A DNA stretch of 64,000 nucleotides, from the NCBI RefSeq assembly GCF_003719725.1, contig NZ_RIAX01000005.1, positions 1 to 64,000 of the forward strand, in the 5' to 3' direction. The first letter of the stretch is position 1. Each line of letters opens with the position of its first letter. A program made the position numbers and the translations under genes. This stretch comes from Planococcus salinus (GTDB taxonomy: Bacteria > Bacillota > Bacilli > Bacillales_A > Planococcaceae). Below the pieces are notes generated by a model. That model ran no database searches. It saw only the letters and a program-made list of their open reading frames with translations, and was not told where the DNA came from. This document shows positions 8,180-17,000 of the stretch, one piece after another.

Positions 8180-8663
8180 ACTCAAACGACACACTCATGC
8201 TTTCCAGTAAGCGCTTGTATTCCGGATACCACTCGTTCCACTCCTCTTCACGACGGAATTCTTCATTTTCGAGCACAGCTTCAATTGTATCCAGGCACAC
8301 ATGCCAACCGGCGAGATCTTTCGGTGTGTGCGGTGTCAGTTTATTGATCGTTTCAATGAGGCGAAGCTCCGTACTTCCGTTTTTCGGTGTCAACTCGAAC
8401 CGCACATCGTCTTCTCCCCATTCAAAAGCCATCACTTGCCCTTCCCTGTAATCCGTAATGGCCATATTTTCTACTGTACCGTCTCCCATATCAAAAACGA
8501 TCAACCCGTCTTTCCCCAGCTTTTCCACTTTCAGTTCAGAAAACCATTGCTGCAGCTTGTCATTCTTTGTCAGCATATCCCAGACTGCTTTCACGTCATG
8601 CTTTAATTCACGCTTGAAAGTCGCTTTGAACCCCGGTCCTTTTCGGACAATCTCCGCTCTCAT
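8178..8663 (-). CDS. SRPBCC (START-like, AHSA1-type) domain protein
   Basis: A 161-residue single-domain protein of the Bet v1/START-like fold, probably binding a hydrophobic ligand; the biochemical role is unknown. Family cues are the N-terminal FKRELKHDVKAVWDMLTKND, LQQWFSELKVEKLGKDG, and the C-terminal helix region LAGWHVCLDTIEAVLENEEF, where Trp-His-x-Cys-Leu-Asp is typical of AHSA1-type proteins. GGAGGAG lies 5-6 bases before the ATG at 8663. Transcribed alone and convergent with the NRDE gene. Nothing nearby explains its task; the divergent neighbour is a DNA repair gene. Confidence 0.85.
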   Translation of the reverse strand: MRAEIVRKGPGFKATFKRELKHDVKAVWDMLTKNDKLQQWFSELKVEKLGKDGLIVFDMGDGTVENMAITDYREGQVMAFEWGEDDVRFELTPKNGSTELRLIETINKLTPHTPKDLAGWHVCLDTIEAVLENEEFRREEEWNEWYPEYKRLLESMSVSFE

Positions 8664-8765
8664 CCCGACTCCTCCTTCACGATTCGATTTTGTTTTTACT
8701 ATACCGCAATCGAAGGAATGTTACTCCCCCGGGCCGGGTATACATGCCGTAAGGAGTTGGTTACT

Positions 8766-9641
8766 ATGAGATTGGGATACGCCTGTATGAATACCGAACT
8801 GAAAACCGTTTTCAAAACATTGCGCGTGGCTACAGCTGAAGCGCAAGGCACAGGCAAAATAAAAGAACTGACACTGAAAAATATGGAGACGACGCTGCAG
8901 ATTATTCAATGGAATTTAGTGAACGACATCTATTTTTACAGAGCTTCCAGCTCGATTGTCCCTTTGTCGACCCATCCGATCAATGACTGGAAATGGTGGG
9001 AAGACGATGATTTTTTGTTTCTGGCGGGGCAAATACGGGATCTGGTGGAAACCCATCAGATGAGAATATCGGTTCATCCCGGCCAGTACACAGTGCTGAA
9101 CTCCCCAAAACAGGAAGTGGTGGAAAAATCCATTCTGGATTTGGAATACCATGACCGGTTAATCACTCTGCTCGGGGGATCCGATATCATTCTGCATACA
9201 GGCGGCGCATACGGCGACAAAGAACAAGCCAAAATCCGCTTTGCAGAAAATTATCGTACTATGCTCTCCGACAGCATCAAACAGCGGCTGAGACTGGAAA
9301 ATGACGACAAAACATTTACGCTGCGGGATGTGCTCGATATCCACAAGCTGTGCGGAGTGCCGATCTGTTTCGATATTCATCACCATAATTGCAACAACGA
9401 CGGAGAAGCCGTCGATTTTTCCGAAATTCTGGCAACATGGGAAGGCTTCGGCACACCCAAAATTCACATCAGCACCGGCAAGGAAGGGTTTACGGATTTA
9501 AGGCACCATGAACTGGTATCCCAGAAAGATTTCCAGGAACTTTTGGCTTTATTGAACGGCACCGATGCCGACATTATGTTTGAAGCAAAATTAAAAGAAC
9601 AATCAGTTCTCCCTTTTGTCAGGGAACTGGAGAAAAAATAA
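8766..9641 (+). CDS. uvsE: UV DNA damage endonuclease UvsE
   Basis: UvsE/UVDE nicks DNA immediately 5' of UV photoproducts and some abasic sites, starting an alternative excision repair. The 291-residue TIM-barrel protein opens with RLGYACMNTEL and carries metal-ligand segments HPGQYTVLNS, HTGGAYGDKEQA, LENDDKTFTL, CFDIHHHNCN and HISTGKEGF with the expected His, Glu and Asp residues. The C-terminal FEAKLKEQSVLPF completes the signature. I chose the ATG at 8766, with AAGGAG 11 bases upstream, giving the conserved start; the open frame reaches back to 8718. It is monocistronic with a terminator at 9643-9682. Confidence 0.95.
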   Translation: MRLGYACMNTELKTVFKTLRVATAEAQGTGKIKELTLKNMETTLQIIQWNLVNDIYFYRASSSIVPLSTHPINDWKWWEDDDFLFLAGQIRDLVETHQMRISVHPGQYTVLNSPKQEVVEKSILDLEYHDRLITLLGGSDIILHTGGAYGDKEQAKIRFAENYRTMLSDSIKQRLRLENDDKTFTLRDVLDIHKLCGVPICFDIHHHNCNNDGEAVDFSEILATWEGFGTPKIHISTGKEGFTDLRHHELVSQKDFQELLALLNGTDADIMFEAKLKEQSVLPFVRELEKK

Positions 9642-9642
9642 C

Positions 9643-9682
9643 AAGAGGTGGAGAAAAATGAATCATTTTTCTCCACCTCTCT
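9643..9682. terminator. Terminator after uvsE, convergent with the histidine kinase gene
   Basis: An 18-bp stem (AGAGGTGGAGAAAAATGA and its complement) with an almost loop-free apex and T-rich flanks. It can serve both strands. Confidence 0.85.
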
Positions 9683-9725
9683 TATTTCAAAGCCTAAAGC
9701 CAGTTTGTTTTGTTACTAAGTTAAT

Positions 9726-11003
9726 TTATCCTTCCTCCAAAGAATCGGCTGCAGGAAGGTACAGTTTGAATATGGTTCCTTTCCCTTTTTCCGAATCGAC
9801 TTCGATAGTGCCATTCATTTGATGAATGATGCTGTAGACAACCATCATGCCGAGACCTGTACCTTTTGTTTTTGTCGAGAAGTAAGGTTCGCCAAGCCGC
9901 TGAACCTGTTCTTTCGTCATGCCGAGACCTTCATCTTTTATCTCAATAAGAATGGATGATTGCATGTTTGAGACGCCAATGGAAAGCGTCCCACCTGTGG
10001 TCATCGCTTCAATGCCATTGCGGATGATATTGACAAGCGCCTGATGAAACTTTTGGCGATCTGCCACGACACGGCACTTCTCACAAGTGTGGAGGAGCTG
10101 GAGCTCGACGTTTTGCCATGAGGCATATGGCTTTGTCACCTTTATCACTTGGCTGATTTCCTCATCCACCATAACAGATTCTAATTGCCCGTAAGTCGGT
10201 TTCGCAAACACCAGGTAATCGTCAATAAGACTTTCTGCATCGTTCAGCTCTTTTAATATGATGTCATGAAACTCCACTTGCTTATCCCGATTGTACTCAT
10301 GACTTTGCAGCAGCTGCACGAATCCCTTGATGCTTTGCATCGGATTCCGGAGTTCGTGCGCCACTGACGCAGCAAAATGGCTCACGGTTTCAATTTTTTC
10401 GTGCTTGACCAGTGAATTCAATAAATACTCCTGGCGTTGAATATGTTCGATCAATAAAGCAGTCAGTACGATGATTGTACCGTGATTCAGCATCAGTATT
10501 AACCATATACCAATAAGATCGTGAATGGGATCACCGAAAAAGACATATCCCGCCACCAGATTAAACAGCAGCGATACAATCGTAATGCCAAATACCAGCA
10601 AAGTCTTGCTCAATTGCTTCATCCGAAGATATTGTGGACGCAGCAAGGGAACCCCAACGGCGATGAGGAGCTGGTTCAAGATGGCGATGTACATGCCGTC
10701 CCCTCCAATGAAGACACGGCCGATGGCAGATACCAAAAACAGCACAGCACTGACCAGCGGACCGCCGTATAATGCTCCTACGATCATCGGCACCTGCCGT
10801 AAATCGAATATATAATCATCTGTCATAAATTGATAAGGGAATATCATGCAGAGAATGATGGAAATCGAAAACAGGATCGTCAGCATTACACGGTGACTGA
10901 CAAAAAAATTGCGCTTGCCGGTAGCGGCAAACATTTGGTACAGGATAATCGGGAAAATGATAAAAAATATATTGTTGATCATCCCTGTCATCATTTCGAA
11001 CAT
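9726..11003 (-). CDS. Membrane sensor histidine kinase, KinB-like
   Basis: A 425-residue orphan sensor kinase. The N-terminal 185 residues hold about six membrane segments in the arrangement of the 5TMR-LYT sensor module (RQVPMIVGALYGGPL is typical), with almost no extracellular domain. It continues with a dimerisation/phosphoacceptor helix carrying SVAHELRNPM (His about 216) and an HATPase_c domain with NIIRNGIEAM (N box), DEGLGM (G1) and GTGLGM (G2). Length and layout match KinB/KinD-type kinases that feed the Spo0F/Spo0A phosphorelay in Bacillus. No response regulator is adjacent, so its partner is elsewhere. It follows a sigma-factor gene by 82 bases on the same strand and has its own candidate -10 (TATAAT, 11040-11045). 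Whether the organism sporulates cannot be told from this window. Confidence 0.9.
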   Translation of the reverse strand: MFEMMTGMINNIFFIIFPIILYQMFAATGKRNFFVSHRVMLTILFSISIILCMIFPYQFMTDDYIFDLRQVPMIVGALYGGPLVSAVLFLVSAIGRVFIGGDGMYIAILNQLLIAVGVPLLRPQYLRMKQLSKTLLVFGITIVSLLFNLVAGYVFFGDPIHDLIGIWLILMLNHGTIIVLTALLIEHIQRQEYLLNSLVKHEKIETVSHFAASVAHELRNPMQSIKGFVQLLQSHEYNRDKQVEFHDIILKELNDAESLIDDYLVFAKPTYGQLESVMVDEEISQVIKVTKPYASWQNVELQLLHTCEKCRVVADRQKFHQALVNIIRNGIEAMTTGGTLSIGVSNMQSSILIEIKDEGLGMTKEQVQRLGEPYFSTKTKGTGLGMMVVYSIIHQMNGTIEVDSEKGKGTIFKLYLPAADSLEEG

Positions 11004-11085
11004 AGCTTACACTTCCTTACTCGTTGACTAGCGCCATTCATTATACAATAAAAAATAACTCCGGAGTCGATACTTTCAAGTAATT

Positions 11086-11610
11086 TCACCAATGGTCTTT
11101 GGTGCCATTTTCGGCTGGCCTGAAACAATCATCTGTTTCTTCCATATATGCTTTCACTTTTTTTAACGTCCGCTCCCGCCTTTTCTTCATTCCTGCCAGT
11201 GAAATGTTGTGAGCTTCAGCCAATTCCACCACGCTTTTGCCATTTAAAAAGAGTTCGTCCAGCAGCAGACGCTCGTTTAAAGTCAACGGGGCAGCCTCCA
11301 GCCATTCCGGCATTTCCTCCGCCACCGGCAGAGGATCTTCCAGCCGCTCAAATTGTTCATTTTCTGCGATCAGCATCCGCTCCGCCAAACGAGATTCGCG
11401 CTTCAGTTCATCCAGCATAGCGCCTTGCATACTGCGGTAAGCAAAAGGAGTGAAATTGCCTTTCTCTTCATCAAATTTCCGCCAGGCCTGCCACAAGGCG
11501 ATTTTTCCGACTTGCCGGAAACCGTCGTAGTCGCGGTAAATGTGAAGTTTACGGATCAATGCCGAAATCATCGGTTCATATTGCACCAACACTTTTTCAA
11601 AATTCTCCAT
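11086..11610 (-). CDS. Small sigma-70 family RNA polymerase sigma factor
   Basis: A 174-residue protein with a sigma region 2 core (FRQVGKIALWQAWRKFDEEKGNFTPFAYRSMQGAMLDELKRE) and a C-terminal region 4 helix-turn-helix (LNGKSVVELAEAHNISLAGMKKRRERTLKKVKAYM). Region 1.1 and a long region 3 are absent. It resembles SigH/ComX-type alternative sigma factors more than classical ECF factors because the region 2 string FAYRSMQGAMLDEL is that of the sigma-B/F/H group. It is divergent from comK (236-bp gap), which suggests a role in competence, as staphylococcal SigH acts on com genes; this is inference. A histidine kinase gene lies 82 bases downstream. The start at 11610 has AAGGAAA 5-8 bases upstream. 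Confidence 0.85.
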   Translation of the reverse strand: MENFEKVLVQYEPMISALIRKLHIYRDYDGFRQVGKIALWQAWRKFDEEKGNFTPFAYRSMQGAMLDELKRESRLAERMLIAENEQFERLEDPLPVAEEMPEWLEAAPLTLNERLLLDELFLNGKSVVELAEAHNISLAGMKKRRERTLKKVKAYMEETDDCFRPAENGTKDHW

Positions 11611-11761
11611 CTTTTTTCCTTCTGAACGTTCCTGTATTTCCCGGGTTTGTTCAGATTACGGCAAGAAACAAAAGCCAGCCACTTTCCATACGTGCCGTTT
11701 GTTCCAGTGAAACAAGATTTTTAAGGAATGAAACAAAGAGTTTCTGAAATTTAAATGTCAA

Positions 11762-11819
11762 AAAATAGTTTATTTTCAGAAAAAATACTATTGCTAGAGA
11801 TAGGGTCAAATGGTAGAAT
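11762..11819 (+). promoter_or_regulatory. comK promoter with CodY-like and ComK-like boxes
   Basis: A strong sigma-A promoter: TTGCTA (11791-11796), 17-bp spacer, TAGAAT (11814-11819). Immediately upstream at 11771-11785 lies TATTTTCAGAAAAAA, matching 12 of 15 positions of the CodY consensus AATTTTCWGAAAATT. A-tracts and T-tracts at 11762-11777 resemble a ComK AT-box (AAAAN5TTTT with one mismatch). CodY repression and ComK autoactivation of comK are known in Bacillus subtilis; their presence here is inferred. Confidence 0.55.
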
Positions 11820-11846
11820 TTTCTTGTAGTCCGAAAGGGGAGTCAC

Positions 11847-12320
11847 TTGTTGAGGAAACATGATGAACAGTTAATCGATCGATCCGCATTAATTTTAATG
11901 TCCGTCTTTGAGACGGAACGAAAGTCGAAAGTAGTCACAAAACACGGGGAATATTATTCACGGTTATCTGCACTGGGATTGATCGACAAAACATGTATGC
12001 TGTATGCGTCAACTTACGAAGGGCGCGTCAAAGCGACTCGGCATAACCTGAAACAGCATAAAAAAACACCGATTCTCATTTCGACCGATGGGGTGGCGGC
12101 CTATCCAACCAAGTCTCCGTTTCATCCCGATTGCGTCTGGGTCTTCGACCAGGATTACCGAATGGAAAAGTTAACTCCCACCAAAACACGCCTTATCTAT
12201 GATCAGCATAAAATCTTTGTCGATGTGGATGTGTCAGTACAGACCTTGAAAAAGCAGCGAACACGCATGTATGAAATGTTGTACTTCTATATGAAAGTGA
12301 GCGAGAGACAAAATACATAG
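11847..12320 (+). CDS. comK: Competence transcription factor ComK
   Basis: ComK is the DNA-binding master activator of late competence genes for DNA uptake. The 157-residue protein is shorter than the Bacillus subtilis form (192) but keeps the family core: LIDKTCMLYASTYEGRVKAT, HNLKQHKKTPILIS, AAYPTKSPFHPDCVWVFDQDY and a C-terminal segment around QRTRMYEMLYFYM. The TTG at 11847 is favoured because AAGGGGAG ends 5 bases before it and no in-frame ATG occurs until residue 18. The shortened C-terminus may affect MecA/ClpC control, which in B. subtilis acts through that part of ComK. Divergent from a sigma-factor gene, with a strong promoter and a 16-bp terminator stem at 12362-12416. Confidence 0.88.
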   Translation: MLRKHDEQLIDRSALILMSVFETERKSKVVTKHGEYYSRLSALGLIDKTCMLYASTYEGRVKATRHNLKQHKKTPILISTDGVAAYPTKSPFHPDCVWVFDQDYRMEKLTPTKTRLIYDQHKIFVDVDVSVQTLKKQRTRMYEMLYFYMKVSERQNT

Positions 12321-12361
12321 TCCCGTATGGCGAATCTGAAGATCATTTCATAATTTCAGTT

Positions 12362-12416
12362 AAAAGACACCTCTCTGTGGATTGGGACAAACCCAAGTTG
12401 CAGAGAGGTGTCTTTT
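12362..12416. terminator. Terminator after comK, with nested inner stem
   Basis: A perfect 16-bp stem AAAAGACACCTCTCTG/CAGAGAGGTGTCTTTT. The loop itself folds TTGGG/CCCAA (12382-12396). T-runs flank both sides, so it is probably bidirectional. Confidence 0.85.
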
Positions 12417-12471
12417 CGTTATTTCTATTAACTTCTATTCTTCTCAGCTTAGCCGCTGTCGATTTTCACTA

Positions 12472-12993
12472 CTACGCTGCATCATCCCTCATGAGCAAAA
12501 AAGCGATTTCAATTTCCCATTTGTCCAAATCCGGCTCTTCGTCAGGATCCGTTAAATAGAACTCAAAACGGCCGGTCCAAATTTCGTCCTCCCCTTCCCA
12601 CCTTTTATCAAATTCCAATTCTTCTCTTTTTGACCATTGTTCCAGCACTTCCAGGGAATACTCCAATAGGTCCGGATGCCCCCGGTGCTTGGCTGTAACA
12701 TAGGAACCACCCGGAATACTGCTGGCAATGATCCGGCTATTGCCTGTTACCATCCGTTCAACAGGAACGCCCACTTCCAGCTCGTAATTTTCATCGATTC
12801 CACCGATCACCCAATACCGGTAAAAAGGTGGTCCCACCGGTTCGATGTCTTTCCGGTCGAGCCAGTCAAAAATCTCACTGATGAGTGCATTCACTTTATC
12901 CCAGTCCAGCAAGGTTGCATAAATCGGAATCCCAACGTAAGGCTGTTCTATCCGCTTTTCAATAATCGGTTCCGTCATGTATTTCTTAATCAC
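12472..12993 (-). CDS. GyrI-like/effector-binding domain protein
   Basis: A 173-residue stand-alone protein resembling the GyrI-like small-molecule-binding (SRA/effector-binding) fold found at the C-terminus of AraC- and MerR-type regulators. Cues are an N-terminal strand with EKRIEQPYVGIPIYATL, GPPFYRYWVIGGIDENYELEVGVPVE, and IPGGSYVTAKHRGHPDLLEYSLEVLEQW. No DNA-binding domain is present, so it could bind a hydrophobic or cationic compound, or modulate a partner. The GTG at 12993 follows GGGAGGG by about 6 bases; an ATG 15 bases downstream is a weaker alternative. It sits upstream of, and divergent from, a TetR/RND efflux operon, an arrangement compatible with a drug-related role, but that is only suggestive. 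Confidence 0.7.
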   Translation of the reverse strand: MIKKYMTEPIIEKRIEQPYVGIPIYATLLDWDKVNALISEIFDWLDRKDIEPVGPPFYRYWVIGGIDENYELEVGVPVERMVTGNSRIIASSIPGGSYVTAKHRGHPDLLEYSLEVLEQWSKREELEFDKRWEGEDEIWTGRFEFYLTDPDEEPDLDKWEIEIAFLLMRDDAA

Positions 12994-13092
12994 CTTCAGC
13001 CCTCCCCATTTCGATTGTAAAAAGATTTGTATTAAGGAAAATTCCCTTTTCCGACCGACATGAAACCGCCATAAATTTTCGGTTGTTTAAGA

Positions 13093-13164
13093 TTGACAGA
13101 AATCACCAGAAACCGTACGCTATTATTTGTGACCGATCGGTTACCCTTTGTGACTGAACGGTTT
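13093..13164 (+). promoter_or_regulatory. tetR-swrC promoter with two phased TetR operator copies
   Basis: TTGACA at 13093-13098 pairs with TACGCT at 13116-13121 (17 bp); TATTAT at 13121-13126 is an alternative -10 at a poor distance. Downstream come two direct copies, TTGTGACCGATCGGTTA (13127-13143) and TTGTGACTGAACGGTTT (13148-13164), 21 bp apart and 14/17 identical. The first contains the perfect palindrome ACCGATCGGT. This is the expected layout for autorepression by the TetR protein encoded next. Confidence 0.65.
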
Positions 13165-13177
13165 TAAGGAGGTAAAC

Positions 13178-13996
13178 ATGGACAAAAGAGAGGAACTATT
13201 GAAACAAGCGATTCGGTTGTTTTCAGTCAAAGGATTTCATCAGGCGTCTGTAAACGAAATTGCCCAAGCTGCTGGAATTTCGAAAGGAGCGTTCTACAAA
13301 CACTTCGATTCCAAAGACTCCATTCTTGTGGAGATTTTTAAGGAATATCATGAGGAAAATGTTGCGCTCACCAACGCACCGGATTTTTCAAGCGACTTGA
13401 GCAGCAAAGAAGTCTTTACAAAAAAGCTCGCTTTTGAAATCGAACGTGTCCTCGAAAATCAGGATTTCTTCATCATGGTCTTCAAGGATATGCCGACCGA
13501 TGGCAATGAGCAACTGGCTTCGTTGCTCGAAGAATCACGGATTGCTTCAACGGAACTACATATGGAAAATATTTTGGAAGCATACGGGTCCAAAGTGCAG
13601 CCCCTCCTGTCTGATCTGGTCGCTGTATTAGAAGGGATCATGAGAGAGTACCTGATGGCCATGATTCTGACGAAAAAAGAACTTTCCGTCACCAAATTAA
13701 CGGATTTCATCGCTTCATGCATGGATGCAATTGTCGACCAGATAGACCGGATTGACCCGGTACTCACAGCAGGAAATTCTTTTTCCCCTTCACTCGAAGA
13801 CCGTTTGGAGGCAGTTGAAAGAAAGATTTCCAGATATTCCTCCGAACCTCTAAAAAAGCTGTCTTCGTTGAAGCGGTTGAAAGAAGAGCTCGAAAAAGAT
13901 GAACCCGAAACGTTTCTTGTTGAAGCATTGCTCGTTTACTTAAAACAGGAAAAAGAGCTGGAACAAGAACTACTTCTCTTAGAGAAGCTAATTTGA
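13178..13996 (+). CDS. TetR/AcrR family repressor of the downstream RND pump (YerO-like)
   Basis: A 272-residue TetR-family repressor. The N-terminal helix-turn-helix is clear: KQAIRLFSVKGFHQASVNEIAQAAGISKGAFYKHFDSKDSI (about residues 8-49). A helical ligand-binding domain follows. The last 60 residues are a highly charged, leucine-rich helical stretch (LEDRLEAVERKISRY and LKRLKEELEKDEPETFLVEALLVYLKQEKELEQELLLLEKL) that could form a coiled coil, making it longer than a typical TetR protein of about 200 residues. The ATG at 13178 has TAAGGAGG 6 bases upstream. Its stop lies 13 bases before the pump gene, so the two are one operon, mirroring yerO-swrC in Bacillus subtilis. Two operator-like copies lie in its own leader. 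Confidence 0.9.
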   Translation: MDKREELLKQAIRLFSVKGFHQASVNEIAQAAGISKGAFYKHFDSKDSILVEIFKEYHEENVALTNAPDFSSDLSSKEVFTKKLAFEIERVLENQDFFIMVFKDMPTDGNEQLASLLEESRIASTELHMENILEAYGSKVQPLLSDLVAVLEGIMREYLMAMILTKKELSVTKLTDFIASCMDAIVDQIDRIDPVLTAGNSFSPSLEDRLEAVERKISRYSSEPLKKLSSLKRLKEELEKDEPETFLVEALLVYLKQEKELEQELLLLEKLI

Positions 13997-14009
13997 AGGA
14001 GTGTACAGT

Positions 14010-17000
14010 TTGAAGAAAATCATTGATTTCTCACTGAATAACAAGTTTGCCATCTGGATTTTAACGATCATGGTGGTCGTAGCTGGATTATATGCCGGCC
14101 TGACCATGAAACAGGAATCCATCCCAAGCATCACCATGCCTGCGGTCACCGTTGTTACGCCTTATCCCGGTGCGGCACCTGACGAAATAATGGATGAAGT
14201 GACCATTCCATTGGAGCAGCGCATCCAGAACATGAGCGGTGTGGAATTGCTGACGTCTACGTCTATGGCAAATGCCTCAACGATCCAGGTCCAATTCACA
14301 TTTGAAACCGACATGGACGAAGCAACGCGCGAAATCGAAGATGCACTGGCTCAAATCTCACTGCCGGATGCGGCCAATGAACCGCAAGTATCACGCATCA
14401 GTCTCGATGCATTCCCTGTTCTGACACTCAGCGTCAGCAACGGTGAACAAACACTCGAAGAATTGACCGCTACTGTTGAACAAAACGTCCTGCCGGCAAT
14501 CGAAGGCGTATCCGGTTTGTCAGATGCTCAAATTTCCGGTCAGCGCATCCAAAAAGTGACCATGGCTTTCAATGACGAAAAAATGGCGCAGTACGGATTG
14601 ACGCAGGACACTGTTCAGCAATTGATCCAGGGATCTGATCTCACTTTCCCTCTCGGACTGACAAACTTTGACGGCCAGATGAAAAATCTTGTCATCGATG
14701 GCAATATTACAACAGTCGATGACTTGAAAGGCCTTCAAATTCCGGCTGTTCCGCAAACAGCAAGTGGTCCAACAGCACAGCCGCCTGGTGCTCCAAGCGC
14801 TGAAGCACCGGAAGCCCCTTCCGCTTCCATGCCTGCTGTCGCTTCGATGCCAACCGTTGCATTAAGTGAACTGGCCGATATCGAAGTAATCAGTGAGGCG
14901 GAATCGATTTCCCGGACGAACGGTGAAGAATCGATCGGCATCCAAATTGTCAAAACACCGGATGCCAACACAGTGGAAGTGGTGAACGATGTAAAAGACA
15001 TCGCTTCTGAAATGGAGGAAGAGTATGGCTTAACAGTCGCCACCACTTTTGACCAGGGCGAACCGATCGAGAAATCGGTGGAAACGATGCTCAGCAAAGC
15101 ATTATTCGGTATTCTTTTCGCTGTTGTCATCATTCTGCTGTTTTTGCGCAGCTTCAAGACAACGTTCATTTCAATCATTTCGATTCCATTATCGTTGTTG
15201 ATGGCAATTTTCTTATTGAACCAAATGGACATCACATTGAACATTATGACACTCGGCGCCCTGACGGTTGCAATCGGCCGGGTCATCGATGATTCGATTG
15301 TCGTAATTGAAAACATTTACCGCCGAATGGCATTGCGCGGTGAAAAATTGCGCGGCAAAGAATTGATTCGCGAAGCAACGCGTGAAATGTTCCTTCCGAT
15401 TTTCTCTTCAACAGTCGTGACAATCGCGGTGTTCCTTCCGCTGGCGCTTGTCAGTGGACAAATCGGTGAATTGTTCATGCCATTTGCGTTGGCAGTGGTC
15501 TTTGCTTTATCCGCTTCCCTATTGGTAGCGGTGACCATCGTTCCGATGATGGCCCATTCCATGTATGCCAAGCAATTGCAGAATCTTTCCAGCAATAAAA
15601 CAAAAGAACACAAACCCGGAAAACTGGCTGCCGGCTATAAGCGCCTGTTGGAGTGGACGCTCAATCACAAAATCGTTACATTCGGCGGTGCTGCTGCCGT
15701 ATTGGTTGCCAGCCTGTTCCTTGTTCCGGTCATTGGCGTCAGTTTCCTGCCGGAAGAAGAACAGAAAATGGTTATGGCGACTTACAGCCCAGAACCCGGC
15801 CAGACTCGTGATGATGTAGAAACCATTGCACTCGACGCTGAACAACTGATTGACGGACGTGAAGGCGTCACGACTTATCAATACTCTCTGGGTGGCGGCA
15901 ACCCGATGGCAGCAATGGGTGGCGGCGGAGACAATTCGGCTTTGTTCTTCATTGAGTATGATGATGATTTCGAGGAATTCAGTGATGAAAGCACAAAGCT
16001 GATTGATGAATTGAACGGAATGACCGAATCCGGCGAATGGGGCAGTATGGACTTTGCTTCCATGGGAGCCAGCGGACTGGAGCTGTTCGTTTACGGTGAT
16101 ACCATTGAAGACATTCAAACGGCAATTGATCAAATTCAGCCGCTTTTGGAACAAAACGATGGCTTGGAAAACGCAGAATCCAGTTTATCAGAAGCGTATG
16201 ATCAATACACATTGGTTGCCAAACAGGAAAGCTTGAGTGCCAACGGCTTAAGCGCTGCCCAGGTTGGGATGGCGCTGAACGGAGTCGCTGAAGCACCGGT
16301 GTTGACAACTGTCACACATGAAGACAAAGACATTAATGTCTATATAGAAACAGAAGAAACAACGTACACAGGAATTGAAGATGTCACAACCATCGAAGTG
16401 CCAACAGCCCTTGGAGGCACAGTGGCCATAGGCGATGTCATGGAAGTTGAAGAAGGCAAATCGCCGGATACCATCAACCGACGGAACGGCCAGATGTATG
16501 CGTCTTTGTCAGCCGATATTCTTGGCAATAACGCAGCGGAAATCACAGCTGATATTGATGAACAAGTGGCAGAACTCGACTTGCCTGCAGGCGTCAGCAT
16601 CGACCATGGCGGTGTCACCGAACAGATCAATGAATCGTTTACACAACTTGGCTTAGCGATGCTTGCAGCAATCGCCATCGTCTACTTCGTACTGGTAGTC
16701 ACGTTTGGCGGCGCTTTGGCTCCATTCTCAATCCTGTTCTCGCTGCCGTTCACTGTCATCGGCGTACTGGTTGCCTTGTGGATTGCCCGTGAACCACTGA
16801 GCGTTTCCGCATTGATCGGCGTCCTGATGCTGATCGGTATCGTCGTGACGAACGCGATTGTCTTGATCGACCGCGTCATTCATATGGAAAAAGAAGGACT
16901 GTCCACTCGCGAAGCCCTACTTGAAGGCGGCGTCACGCGTCTTCGTCCGATTTTGATGACGGCCCTGGCTACAATCGGCGCGCTTATTCCGCTCGCGATT

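Noticed and set aside
15519-16154. A long antisense open frame within the RND pump gene
   Set aside because: It follows from codon bias of the sense gene; the encoded protein is of odd composition and has no ribosome site or family features.
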